From JBGFRR01 sp041695045 (lineage in GTDB: Bacteria; Bacteroidota; Ignavibacteria; UBA10030): DNA of 29,390 bases. A program made the position numbers and the translations under genes. Under the pieces are notes generated by a model that had not been told where the DNA came from, did no database searches, and saw only the letters and a program-made list of their open reading frames with translations. The DNA lies in assembly GCA_041695045.1 (NCBI GenBank), contig JBGFRR010000082.1, positions 1 to 29,390 of the forward strand. Reading direction: 5' to 3'. This document shows, in pieces, positions 1-7,529 of the stretch (the stretch's first letter is position 1; every line of letters begins with the position of its first letter).

Positions 1-62
1 ACAGAAAATTTTTTCCAAAATCTCATCTGTGAATCTGTGGTTTGAGTTGTTCACTGAGTAGG

Positions 63-210
63 ATTTTATCAAACCTCCGGTTTGATCTATCTTTCGAATG
101 AACCGACAGGTTCATTGGCAGAATTTTATCAAACCTGCGGTTTGATCTATCTTTCGATTGAACCGATTCCTATGTTGGAAAGCGTTCTCCGGTAGACAGG
201 TTCATTGGCA
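63..210. repeat. Tandem twin-hairpin repeat, two copies
   Basis: Two direct copies lie 60 nt apart. Each has hairpin A (ATCAAACC, 3-nt loop, GGTTTGAT; 68-86 and 128-146), the linker CTATCTTTCG, then hairpin B (AATGAACC, loop, GGTTCATT; 97-116 in copy 1). In copy 2 the loop of hairpin B is enlarged by about 35 nt (arms at about 157-164 and 199-206), so the second copy carries an insertion exactly within the loop. Both stems share the AACC/GGTT core. The repeat lies just downstream of the minus-strand gene ending at 255. It could act as a bidirectional transcript end, but there is no T-tract. Function unknown. Confidence 0.7.
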
Positions 211-254
211 GTTACGAAAGATTCAATAGGGCACACACGGCCGAGACCGGTAGG

Positions 255-878
255 CTACGCAGTCCGTTGCCGTCTGCGCAACAACGCCCCCGCGCCGACG
301 GCACCCATGCCGAGGAAGAAGAGTAAGCTCATAACGGCCAACTCGACGGACTTCTCGAAGATGAACCAACCGATCTCGAATTTCTGTGGCGGGAAAATAA
401 GGATCTGTGACCGTGTGGCTGCGAACGCTGTGTCGGGTTCAACCACGCGCACGCGGATTGTCCATTCGCTATCGAAGGGATTGTCGATGGGGAGTTCTTC
501 TAACACCGTCCACTCCATATTGTGAGGCCGAAGGAGAGGAAGCGATGCGCCGCTGTACCGTTTGTTCAAGAATGACTCTCCGTGCGGTGTGAGCAAAGCA
601 ACGTCGAAGACACCGCGGTACTGCGGCTGTTTCGTCCCGATGCTGTCGGTGAATGCGTTGACAGTGGTGAGATACAGCGTATGCACGCCCGGTCGATGGA
701 GTCGGAACGCTGCTTCACTCCAATCGCTCGCGGCGGAAAGGGAAACGGGCATGACACCAACACGTTTGTGAAGACGCGTTTCGGTAATAAGCGTGAAGAG
801 AATGCGGCCGCCCTGGACGACAGCAAACAGAACGAAAACCGTCCCCACCCAGCGAAGGACAACGATGAATCTGTTCAT
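255..878 (-). CDS. Hypothetical membrane-anchored protein
   Basis: I do not recognise this 207-residue protein. It has an N-terminal hydrophobic helix (about residues 7-28), a long extracytoplasmic-looking middle of beta character (residues about 40-160), and a second hydrophobic helix near the C-terminus (about 172-198) followed by a basic RRRQR tail. That suggests both ends are held in the membrane with the middle domain outside the cytoplasm. The ATG at 878 is the only sensible start, although no Shine-Dalgarno site precedes it. It lies 50 nt downstream of the beta-barrel gene ending at 929 on the same strand, with a GC hairpin between them (906-922), and may be cotranscribed with it. Function is unknown. 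Confidence 0.65.
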   Translation of the reverse strand: MNRFIVVLRWVGTVFVLFAVVQGGRILFTLITETRLHKRVGVMPVSLSAASDWSEAAFRLHRPGVHTLYLTTVNAFTDSIGTKQPQYRGVFDVALLTPHGESFLNKRYSGASLPLLRPHNMEWTVLEELPIDNPFDSEWTIRVRVVEPDTAFAATRSQILIFPPQKFEIGWFIFEKSVELAVMSLLFFLGMGAVGAGALLRRRQRTA

Positions 879-905
879 ACTGTTTGTTGAAGCAGCTTAT
901 CCCTG

Positions 906-922
906 CCCCGCTTCCGGCGGGG
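906..922. repeat. GC hairpin between two minus-strand genes
   Basis: CCCCGC...GCGGGG pairs over 6 bp around a 5-nt loop. It sits in the 50-nt gap between two minus-strand genes and has no T-run on either strand. It resembles the GC hairpins at 18087, 25761, 28799 and 29155 and so may belong to the dispersed palindrome family rather than being a true terminator. Confidence 0.5.
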
Positions 923-928
923 TCATTC

Positions 929-1678
929 CTACAGCCCGACCATCAGCGTTGCCTTCAACTGGATCGTATGAATCGACCGGTTGGAGTTGATGAAGTGTTT
1001 GTCGTTCCCCGGCGAGTAAAGCGGATCGCGTTCGTCGTTGAGGGAGCGATACGAATCGAGCCGTTCATCGTGCAGCGTGTCGACGTCTTCCCACAACCTG
1101 CCCATGAGATTCACAAGGTTGTATTGAGCGGAGAGGTCGAGTTTCGTAATCAGGCCGATCTTGAGCACGACGCCGGCAGTGCCGCCAAGCCCGACGCGTG
1201 TAGCGGAGGAGATGTCAAACGTGCCGCTGGGGACTTTGGAGACTCCCTGGAATGTTGTCTTCCCGTTGATGATGTGGATGCCGAAGTTCGCGCCGAGGTA
1301 CGGTTGGAGGGGCAAAAGCGGTATGCTGATGTGATATTCCGGTCCGATGCGAAGCGAGAGGATCGTATGGGCAACCTCGACGCTCCCTTTGCCGGGCTCC
1401 GAGTTGCCCGTGTTGCTGAGGAGGGAGTAATCTACTTCGCCGGCGAATACGATTCCGACGAGGCCGGCGCGTGCGCGTGCGTGCAGGTTCCATCCGCTTG
1501 CCATGCCGTACTTCGTGCCGTTGTAGTACTCAATTGTCGACCCGCCGTAGTCTGCCATCGGCGAGGTAAGGCCGAAACCGCCTCCGACTTGAATCGTGAT
1601 CTGAGCGTTCCCGACCGCAGCGGCGAGAAGAAGGCCAAGAAGCAGCACGAGCACACGACCATGCCATAAACGATTCAT
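929..1678 (-). CDS. Outer-membrane beta-barrel protein (OmpA/porin-like fold)
   Basis: From the ATG at 1678 the product is 249 residues, beginning with a clear signal peptide (MNRLWHGRVLVLLLGLLLAA, likely cleavage after GNAQ). The rest is alternating aromatic and polar strands with Gly-rich turns (VGGGFGLTSP, ARARAGLVGIVFAGEVDY, PYLGANFGIHI), typical of an 8- to 10-strand outer-membrane barrel. The ATG at 1678 is preferred over one 39 nt upstream because GGGAG lies upstream of it and the signal peptide then starts at residue 1. The likely promoter is 1785-1815, giving a leader of about 100 nt. The exact family is not recognisable by eye; a structural or surface role is inferred. Confidence 0.75.
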   Translation of the reverse strand: MNRLWHGRVLVLLLGLLLAAAVGNAQITIQVGGGFGLTSPMADYGGSTIEYYNGTKYGMASGWNLHARARAGLVGIVFAGEVDYSLLSNTGNSEPGKGSVEVAHTILSLRIGPEYHISIPLLPLQPYLGANFGIHIINGKTTFQGVSKVPSGTFDISSATRVGLGGTAGVVLKIGLITKLDLSAQYNLVNLMGRLWEDVDTLHDERLDSYRSLNDERDPLYSPGNDKHFINSNRSIHTIQLKATLMVGL

Positions 1679-1784
1679 CGACGTATCTCCCATGAGATTG
1701 GAGTGATTTGCTCTCATTGCAAAACATTACCAGAAGCGCACCGCGATTCCTTCTAACAGCAACACCAGTGAGTGAGGGGTGGAA

Positions 1785-1815
1785 CGAATGTAGAGAAAGC
1801 GGGAAGGAAAAGCAA
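1785..1815 (-). promoter_or_regulatory. Bacteroidota-type promoter for the barrel gene
   Basis: On the minus strand TTG (1815-1813) is followed after exactly 20 nt by TACATTCG (1792-1785), five of the six fixed positions of TAnnTTTG. It lies about 105 nt upstream of the start at 1678, which it should drive. Confidence 0.5.
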
Positions 1816-1873
1816 GGCGAGAGGGGTCGAGGAAATCAAAAACAATCCCGCCCTCGTGAGGCCGTATACAAGA

Positions 1874-1898
1874 TAGGGCGACGTAACGCTTCACCCTA
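1874..1898. repeat. Imperfect 25-bp palindrome downstream of the 437-aa gene
   Basis: TAGGGCGACGTAACG pairs with the following CTTCACCCTA half to give an imperfect palindrome. A second small palindrome, TGACTTGGTAAGTCA, lies at 1912-1926. Both are between the stop of the minus-strand gene at 1930 and the promoter at 1815. They may end transcription or be repeat relics; there is no clear T-tract. Confidence 0.4.
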
Positions 1899-1929
1899 CA
1901 TTTAACAAGCATGACTTGGTAAGTCAACC

Positions 1930-3243
1930 CTAATTCGAGAACCTAAACGAAAAACCATCACCACCACCGCCATCCCCAAACCGCGGATTGACGATGTTGT
2001 TGTAAATCGATCCGAATGTGTAGCTCAAGCCGATGAATCCCCAGTAGCTGTAATTCGTCGCCAATTGTCGCCGCTGCAGGAGCACCTCTTCCTGCGAGGC
2101 TCTCCCTTTGCGCAATGCTAACTGGTCGTTCAACCGTGAGTAGTTGCCGAAAAGGTTCAAGGAAAGTCCCTCAAGTAACCGCAACGAAAGTCCTGCGAAC
2201 ACACTCACGCGCTTCTTCTTGAAATCGTGGAGGTAGTGCGAACCTTCTACCGACGCGTTGATCGACCCCCACGGTTGCTTGAGGTCAAGTGAAATGCTAA
2301 GCGACTGATTGCTGAGCGTTTCAAACGTCTTGTCAAAAATCGTCTCTTCGTAGTAGCTGACGTTGTGATAGCCGACGCGGTAGAGGAAACGGAGCTGCTG
2401 CCGCGTCGATTCGGAGTACGGGAAGAGGTTGTACTCGACGGCCGGAGCGACATTCCAGGCATGCTTCGTGTTGAGGAATGTCGAACTGAAGGCCGAGGCA
2501 AAGCCGCCGACCGACCAATGGTCGGTAATGCTCTTGACAACAAGTGCGTTGACGTTGCGCCCCCGAGAGAAGCTCTTGATCTCTCGGGTCTCGGTTCCTG
2601 TTCCTGTTGGAATCTCGTACTTAAACGTGCTCTCGTTGTAGTTCGCGTTGAACGAGAACCGCAGTTTCCACTCGTGCGTGATCCTCCGCGCCGAAAGCCC
2701 GCCGTTGAGGAAAAGCAACCTTGTCGCTTGTTGCCCGTTCAGGTTGCTGTTCATGTTGACGCTGAACGTCCAATAATCCCACCGGTCGACAACCTCCGCT
2801 GCAGTCGTGGGTTTCTTGTAACCGATGGTAAGGTACTCGGCAAGCGGCGTCCGGGCGACGTATCGCGCAAGTCCGATCTTCAGGTAATGCACCAGCGCGC
2901 TGCGGATCATATCCTGCGTATCGGATTGCTTTGTGGTGAACGTTAGCGTGTCGTGTACGCCGCGGGCAAGGTTTTGACCGATGAAGGTGAGCGTGTACTC
3001 CCTGCCTCCTCCGCCGGTCGGCTGCGTGGTGATGAGGACGTGCACGTCGGCTTGATGGCGATCGCGCACATAGTTCACGAATGCAATCTCCGTGCGGATG
3101 TAATTCTCATCGCAGAACCCGCAATCGATAAACACCTTGGGAGCTTTGCTCTGCAACGTTGTCGAGGTGTCGGTTTCCTCCTGGGCTAGGAGAGGAGTGA
3201 GGAAAAGAAAAGGAATGAGCCGCAGCGCAGCGGATCGAACCAT
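1930..3243 (-). CDS. Secreted outer-membrane protein with Cys-containing N-terminal domain and C-terminal beta-barrel
   Basis: The product has 437 residues. Residues 1-20 form a signal peptide ending in LLAQ. An N-terminal globular domain follows (about 30-135) with FIDCGFCDENYIRTEI, FVNYVRDRHQADVHVLIT, a TGGGGREYTLTFIGQ loop and an amphipathic helix. The remainder (about 150-437) is amphipathic beta-strands ending in GFSFRFSN, as expected for an outer-membrane barrel with a terminal aromatic residue. I recall uncharacterised FCB-group proteins with the same VFxDC / NYVRDR / TGGGG signature but know no assigned function. The start is supported by GGAGG about 6 nt upstream. It lies 55 nt downstream of the DUF4159 gene on the same strand, probably in one operon. 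The GFC cysteine pair could form a disulfide; that is inference. Confidence 0.75.
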   Translation of the reverse strand: MVRSAALRLIPFLFLTPLLAQEETDTSTTLQSKAPKVFIDCGFCDENYIRTEIAFVNYVRDRHQADVHVLITTQPTGGGGREYTLTFIGQNLARGVHDTLTFTTKQSDTQDMIRSALVHYLKIGLARYVARTPLAEYLTIGYKKPTTAAEVVDRWDYWTFSVNMNSNLNGQQATRLLFLNGGLSARRITHEWKLRFSFNANYNESTFKYEIPTGTGTETREIKSFSRGRNVNALVVKSITDHWSVGGFASAFSSTFLNTKHAWNVAPAVEYNLFPYSESTRQQLRFLYRVGYHNVSYYEETIFDKTFETLSNQSLSISLDLKQPWGSINASVEGSHYLHDFKKKRVSVFAGLSLRLLEGLSLNLFGNYSRLNDQLALRKGRASQEEVLLQRRQLATNYSYWGFIGLSYTFGSIYNNIVNPRFGDGGGGDGFSFRFSN

Positions 3244-3298
3244 GGCAACCTCCTCCAGAAGTTATTGGGTATCCGTTACGTGATGAGTGTGAGAGATG

Positions 3299-3799
3299 CT
3301 ACAATAGCTCATACATAGACGCCCGAGGCACTGTAAATGTTTCCCCGTTGGGAAAACTGAAATGCGCATGATACAGGCCGTAGTTGAACGGCAATTCTAC
3401 AAGCTCTTGATCGGGGAAGACTTTTTTGATCTCCCTTCTGAACGCGCGGTCAAGGCCGTAATCGTCATCCACATACAGGAATCCACCGCGCGTCAGATAC
3501 GTGCGAAGACGCTCGACTTCGTAGTCCGAGAAGACGATGTTGCCGTGGCCAGTCAGGAAGAGAATCGGATACGCGAAGAGGCGGTCGCTGGAAAGTTCGA
3601 CGAACTCGTATTTCGGGTCGATGTCGATCGTTGTGTGCTGCTGGATGAAGCGGAGGAGGTTGGTTTCCGACGAGGGGTCGTTGTACCAATCCCCGCCGCC
3701 GCTGTACTTGAGTCGGGCGATACGCACTTTGCTTTCGATTCGACTTTGTGCGTCGGCAACTACGAAGGGCAAGAGTATCAGAAGCAGAACGATTCGCAT
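3299..3799 (-). CDS. DUF4159-domain secreted protein, C-terminally shortened
   Basis: From the ATG at 3799 the product is 166 residues with a signal peptide (MRIVLLLILLPFVVADAQS). The body matches DUF4159: RLKYSGGGDWYNDPSS, FLTGHGNIVFSDYEVERL, LTRGGFLYVDDDYGLDRAFR and a late LPFNYGLYHAHF segment. This is a class 1 glutamine amidotransferase-like fold found in Bacteroidota and relatives; no reaction is established to my knowledge. Family members usually continue past LYHAHF with a segment containing a DLGDGW-like motif. Here the frame stops about 19 residues after that point, and only 55 nt remain before the next gene, so the C-terminus appears deleted. An ATG at 3862 would add 21 residues ahead of the signal peptide and is less likely. 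The promoter at 3804-3834 would give an almost leaderless mRNA. Confidence 0.8.
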   Translation of the reverse strand: MRIVLLLILLPFVVADAQSRIESKVRIARLKYSGGGDWYNDPSSETNLLRFIQQHTTIDIDPKYEFVELSSDRLFAYPILFLTGHGNIVFSDYEVERLRTYLTRGGFLYVDDDYGLDRAFRREIKKVFPDQELVELPFNYGLYHAHFSFPNGETFTVPRASMYELL

Positions 3800-3803
3800 G
3801 GAA

Positions 3804-3834
3804 TGAATGTAGAAAAAAGGGGGAGCGAAAGCAA
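3804..3834 (-). promoter_or_regulatory. Bacteroidota-type promoter, near-leaderless
   Basis: On the minus strand TTG (3834-3832), exactly 20 nt, then TACATTCA (3811-3804). The -7 box ends only 5 nt before the ATG at 3799, so transcription would begin at or next to the start codon. Four of six fixed positions of TAnnTTTG match. Confidence 0.4.
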
Positions 3835-3918
3835 CCGCGGGAGGGCGGTTGTGCTCAGCCAAACGTGCGGTTGGCGATGGCGCGGCCTTCAGGAGGCAGT
3901 AGTTTCCTGCCTGCTGTG

Positions 3919-3949
3919 TTGTATCTCGTTCCTTTTTCTTGTATTCTCC
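3919..3949 (+). promoter_or_regulatory. Weak promoter candidate for the histidine kinase
   Basis: TTG (3919-3921), 20 nt, TATTCTCC (3942-3949). The -7 box keeps TA and the spacing but departs from TTTG. The stand-alone receiver gene has the same variant (TAATCTCC at 7494), so both may use a related sigma factor. Weak on its own. Confidence 0.25.
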
Positions 3950-4025
3950 CGTTGTTACTCAAGGCGCATCCTCCCTTTGAGCCAATATGAGATTTTTCGA
4001 TGCCACTTTCTGGCAGGGTGTAACC

Positions 4026-6269
4026 ATGGTCGGTCCCGTTTCCGGTGTTGAGGTCGGGATTTTTGCGCTCCTCTCTCTCGTGGCAACGATCACCAACATT
4101 GCCTTTGCCGTGTTCGTGTATCTCGAGAATCCAAAGGGAATCCTGAACCGGCTCTGGTCGTTCGTCATCCTGTGTCTGGTGCTTTGGGGCTGTGGTGAAT
4201 TTGTCATGCGGGTGACGACGGATAGTGTCGTCGCGGATGTTGCCAACCGGGTCAGCGGTATCGGCTTCTGTCTTCTCCCTTCTGCCTTTCTGCACTTTGC
4301 GTTAGCCTTCACAGAACAACACGTTCTGCTCGCCCGGCGATGGATATTTCCCGTTTTGTATGGACCGGGAGCTGCGTTTTCATTGCTGCAGCTTGCTTCT
4401 CCTTCAGAGTTTGCAGGCAGAGTTACAACAACCGTCCTGCTCTCGTACGGATTCAGTTCGACACCGGGGCCGGCCTTCTGGGCATTCATCATCTGGCTGG
4501 AAATGTGTTTCCTCGCGGGATTGTATCATTGCCATCGGAGATTCAGAACGGCAAGAACAAAGCGCGAAAGGCAGCAAGCCTTGTATGTGGTTCTCGGCGT
4601 TTCAATCCCGCTCCTGATCGGTTCCATCACCGATGCCTTCCTTCCGCTTGCAGGAATTGAGACCCTGCGCGTGGCAGTGCTGACAACGACCGTGACCGCC
4701 GCGCTGGTCGGCTATGCGGTGGTGAAATTCCGGCTCATGTCGCTCACGCCTCAGGCAACGGCTAACACCATTTTGAACACCATGGGTGATCTTCTTGCTG
4801 TGACGGATGTTGAAGGACGCGTCGTTTTCACAAATGAGTTATTCCGGAAGACCGCCTTCTCCAAGAGCGGCGGGGAGTGCACTTCATCGAATATCCGCGA
4901 ATTCATTGAAGACGCAAGCACCCCTTCTCCTCATGATCCGAATGTGCGGACTCAGGATCAACGCCTTGAGACGTGGACGAGAACCCCTCGCGTACGCGAG
5001 GGAACCCCTGTTACCACTCCGCTGAAGGATAAAAGAAACTTTTCGTCCACGTCTCTTGTCTCGGTTGAAGCGAGGTTCAAGCCGTCCCGGGGAGAATCAT
5101 TTCCGATATTGCTGACAGTTTCACCGATGCATGATGGGGGCGAGTACGTTGGCCATATTTTTCTTGCCAGGGACATCACAGAGCGCAAGCAAGCAGAGGA
5201 AGCGCTGCGTGAATCTGAAGCAAAGTTCCGCTGGTTATTTCAGAACGTCCCTGATGGTGTCTATGTGAGCACTCCCGACGGCAGACTTCTCGTCGTGAAC
5301 GAAGCACTCGTACGGATGCTTGGTTACAGTTCCACAGAAGAGCTTCTGGCGGCAGACGTGCGGCGCGATTTGTATGTGAATCCGGAGGAAAGAACATTAT
5401 GGATTGAAAAACTCGAAGCAAGCGGGAGGCTACACGGCGCTGAGCTTCATCTGAAACGGAAAGACGGGAATACGTTGACGGTTATTGAGAACGCGCACCT
5501 CGTCACCGATGCGCAGGGCATGGTCTATTATGAGGGGACGCTGACCGATATTACCGAACAAAAAATCCTCCAGCAACAGCTTGAAGAAACGGCTCGTCAG
5601 CGGAAGGAAGACCTCGAACATTTTGCCGTCTCGCTGCAGCGCGCTCAGGAGGAGGAGCGGCGAAGAGTTGCGCGCGAACTGCACGATGACCTGGGTCAGC
5701 AGCTCACCGGCATGAGGCTGAGTCTTGACGTTTTCGAGAATGATGTTCCCCGGACCAACAGGAAGATGATCCGCAAGCTCGGGGATCTCAAGCGCCAGAT
5801 TGACAGGATGATTGTGGAGATACGAAGGATCTCCGGTAACTTGAGGCCCACGGCGCTGGATGATTTTGGACTTGTTGTCGCGCTGCAACTCTTGTGTAGG
5901 ACATTCGCGAAAGTGCATCGAGTGAAGATTTCTTATCAGGCAAGCAATTCTCCAACGGCGCGTTACCCTGCACACGCGGAAATCGCACTGTACCGGATAG
6001 CACAGGAAGCACTTTCCAACGTTGTCAGGCACGCGAAGGCATCAAACGTTCTCATACAACTCTCAGAACGCGAAAAAAACCTTCTGTTGGACATTGAGGA
6101 TGACGGGCGGGGATTTGTTTTGGAAGAGGGACGAGCTCGCTCCGACCTGTCGGCACAGGGGATGGGCTTAATCAGCATGCGGGAACGGGCAGAGCTTTTG
6201 GGCGGAGCGTTCCGCATCGAGTCGGTCCCAGGACAAGGGACCCACATTGCTGTGGAAGTTCCGGTTTAG
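4026..6269 (+). CDS. Hybrid-sensor-type histidine kinase: 7TM, two PAS, HisKA_3, HATPase
   Basis: This is a membrane sensor kinase of the NarL/DesK class, 747 residues. An N-terminal region with about seven hydrophobic segments (residues 5-230) resembles the histidine kinase N-terminal 7TM module. PAS1 starts near residue 243 (NTMGDLLAVTDVEGRVVF), and PAS2 spans about 388-516 (FRWLFQNVPDGVYV ... GTLTDITEQ). The HisKA_3 helix carries the phospho-acceptor His at about residue 553 (RRVARELHDDLGQQLTG). The C-terminal HATPase has an N-box (AQEALSNVVRHAKA), G1 (DDGRGF) and G2 (GMGLISMRERAELLGG). The start at 4026 is chosen for AGGGTG 6-11 nt upstream; ATG 3987 would add 13 residues. PAS1 contains an unusual Thr/Arg-rich insert at 4968-5055. 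The regulator gene follows 18 nt downstream and is its probable phosphorylation partner. Membrane and signal identity are inferred. Confidence 0.9.
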   Translation: MVGPVSGVEVGIFALLSLVATITNIAFAVFVYLENPKGILNRLWSFVILCLVLWGCGEFVMRVTTDSVVADVANRVSGIGFCLLPSAFLHFALAFTEQHVLLARRWIFPVLYGPGAAFSLLQLASPSEFAGRVTTTVLLSYGFSSTPGPAFWAFIIWLEMCFLAGLYHCHRRFRTARTKRERQQALYVVLGVSIPLLIGSITDAFLPLAGIETLRVAVLTTTVTAALVGYAVVKFRLMSLTPQATANTILNTMGDLLAVTDVEGRVVFTNELFRKTAFSKSGGECTSSNIREFIEDASTPSPHDPNVRTQDQRLETWTRTPRVREGTPVTTPLKDKRNFSSTSLVSVEARFKPSRGESFPILLTVSPMHDGGEYVGHIFLARDITERKQAEEALRESEAKFRWLFQNVPDGVYVSTPDGRLLVVNEALVRMLGYSSTEELLAADVRRDLYVNPEERTLWIEKLEASGRLHGAELHLKRKDGNTLTVIENAHLVTDAQGMVYYEGTLTDITEQKILQQQLEETARQRKEDLEHFAVSLQRAQEEERRRVARELHDDLGQQLTGMRLSLDVFENDVPRTNRKMIRKLGDLKRQIDRMIVEIRRISGNLRPTALDDFGLVVALQLLCRTFAKVHRVKISYQASNSPTARYPAHAEIALYRIAQEALSNVVRHAKASNVLIQLSEREKNLLLDIEDDGRGFVLEEGRARSDLSAQGMGLISMRERAELLGGAFRIESVPGQGTHIAVEVPV
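4968..5055. repeat. Palindromic insert inside the PAS1 coding sequence
   Basis: A perfect 13-bp inverted repeat, GAGACGTGGACGA (4968-4980) and its complement (5043-5055), brackets an 18-bp perfect palindrome CCCTCGCGTACGCGAGGG (4985-5002), itself flanked by direct repeats of GAACCCCT (4981-4988, 5002-5009). The block adds about 30 codons in frame (WTRTPRVREGTPVTT...) between ordinary PAS segments (REFIEDAS and VEARFKPSRGESFPI). It looks like a small palindromic element tolerated in a loop of the protein. Confidence 0.65.
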
Positions 6270-6287
6270 GGTGAAAGGAAGAAAAGG

Positions 6288-6959
6288 ATGCGATCGAAGA
6301 AAAGAATCACGATCCTGATTGTCGATGATCACAGTGTGGTGCGAAAGGGATTGTGTGCATTGTTTACAAGTGCGCCGGAGTTCCGCATTGTTGGAGAGGC
6401 GTCCAACGGCGAGCAGGCGATTCGCCTTGCCGGAAAGCGCAAGCCCGACGTTGCCATGATCGATATTTCGATGCCGAAGTTGAACGGTATAGAAACGACA
6501 CGCATCATCAAGGAGCGCAATCCGGACATAAGGGTGCTGATTCTGACCATCTATGATGATGAGGAACACGTCTCTCAGATTATTCGCGCCGGTGCGAACG
6601 GGTACATCTTGAAGAACGCGGGGAAAAAGGAATTGTTCGCGGCGGTTCGTGCAGTAGCGGCGGGCGAACCATTCTTTAGCCCTACGATATCAAAGCTCAT
6701 CGTTCAGAGATTTATTGACAAGGCGAGGGAGGAAAGCGCCCGGGTGACCGCGGCCGAACCGCTGACGAAACGTGAAGCAGAAATTCTTTGCTGCATTGCT
6801 CAAGGATTGACCAACCGCGAAATTGCCCAGAAGCTCTTTCTAAGCCCCAGTACGGTCAATACCCACCGCACGAATCTTATGAAAAAACTCGACATCCATG
6901 ATACGGCGGGGCTGGTTCGGTATGCGATCAAAACAGGCCTCGTCGAACCGGAGCAGTAG
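6288..6959 (+). CDS. NarL/LuxR-family response regulator
   Basis: A 223-residue transcriptional regulator. The receiver domain (residues 6-125) has the acidic pair DD at 13-14, the phosphorylation site D59 (VAMIDISMPKLNG), a conserved Thr/Ser switch region (ILTIYDDEE) and Lys in YILKNAG. After a linker, the LuxR-type helix-turn-helix (about 157-215) reads LTKREAEILCCIAQGLTNRE and LSPSTVNTHRTNLMKKL, a canonical recognition helix. AAGGAAGAAAAGG precedes the ATG. It is 18 nt behind the histidine kinase and almost certainly forms a two-component pair with it. Targets are unknown; the secreted protease downstream is one candidate by position only. Confidence 0.93.
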   Translation: MRSKKRITILIVDDHSVVRKGLCALFTSAPEFRIVGEASNGEQAIRLAGKRKPDVAMIDISMPKLNGIETTRIIKERNPDIRVLILTIYDDEEHVSQIIRAGANGYILKNAGKKELFAAVRAVAAGEPFFSPTISKLIVQRFIDKAREESARVTAAEPLTKREAEILCCIAQGLTNREIAQKLFLSPSTVNTHRTNLMKKLDIHDTAGLVRYAIKTGLVEPEQ

Positions 6960-7352
6960 ACGTTGCTGAGCGTTACAAGATATGCCTTCCGCACGTTCCG
7001 AGTTCTACTGCGTTGAAACCATGTTCACCTCACAGGTGTCATCCTGCCGGTCTCGATATTCCCGCCCGCAGCCCCCGCTCAGCAGGTCGATGGCGCTGAA
7101 GGTCCTTTCATATTGACCCGGCGATATCTCAAATCCAATATAGAAACGTACAGGAACAGAAGGTTGTGTGTTCGTGGAAAGTGCGTGGAGTCGAAATCAC
7201 GGCCAGTGCGTGGGAGCGATGGCGTGCGTTCAATTCTTGGCGTACCCCCCAGCTTACCGTCATAGGCTACAAGGCATTTGGGTGCCAAGAATTTCGGATT
7301 GCAGCGCCGGCAAGCCATCGCGTGTGTTTGATTTCGACATGGTTTTCTTTTC

Positions 7353-7386
7353 TGCCGCTTTTCTTTTGCGCAAAAGAAAAGCGGCA
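7353..7386. repeat. 34-bp perfect palindrome
   Basis: The arm TGCCGCTTTTCTTTTGC is followed directly by its reverse complement with no loop (centre between 7369 and 7370). The perfect symmetry over 34 bp suggests a protein-binding dyad, a repeat tip or a bidirectional terminator: the arms have T-runs on one side and A-runs on the other. No nearby gene end needs a terminator this far downstream; the closest is the regulator ending at 6959. Confidence 0.75.
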
Positions 7387-7470
7387 ATGCGGCCCTTTAA
7401 CCTGTCTCACGTGTTTCCTCTACCCGCATCCTCATTTCACACGATCCTTGTAATTCGAGTAAAATGCCGA

Positions 7471-7501
7471 TTGACATTCTCAGCCGGTCTTGCTAATCTC
7501 C
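7471..7501 (+). promoter_or_regulatory. Promoter candidate for receiver and protease genes
   Basis: TTGACA begins at 7471; 20 nt after TTG is TAATCTCC (7494-7501). The spacing is right, the -7 box is poor but like the one ahead of the histidine kinase. It lies 29 nt upstream of the TTG start at 7530. Confidence 0.3.
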
Positions 7502-7529
7502 CAGCGGTCAACGATGGGAGGTTGGTCAG

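Larger units (their letters stand above)
6960..7529. other. 570-nt intergenic region without a convincing gene
   Basis: No open frame here has good coding character: the longest (7168-7533) has no recognisable domain, no Shine-Dalgarno site and is cut through by a long palindrome. The region holds the 34-bp perfect palindrome at 7353-7386 and a weak promoter candidate at 7471-7501. It may carry relics of a repeat element. Confidence 0.5.

Noticed and set aside
63..210. CRISPR array
   Set aside because: Only two units, each made of two hairpins, no spacers of regular length and no cas genes.
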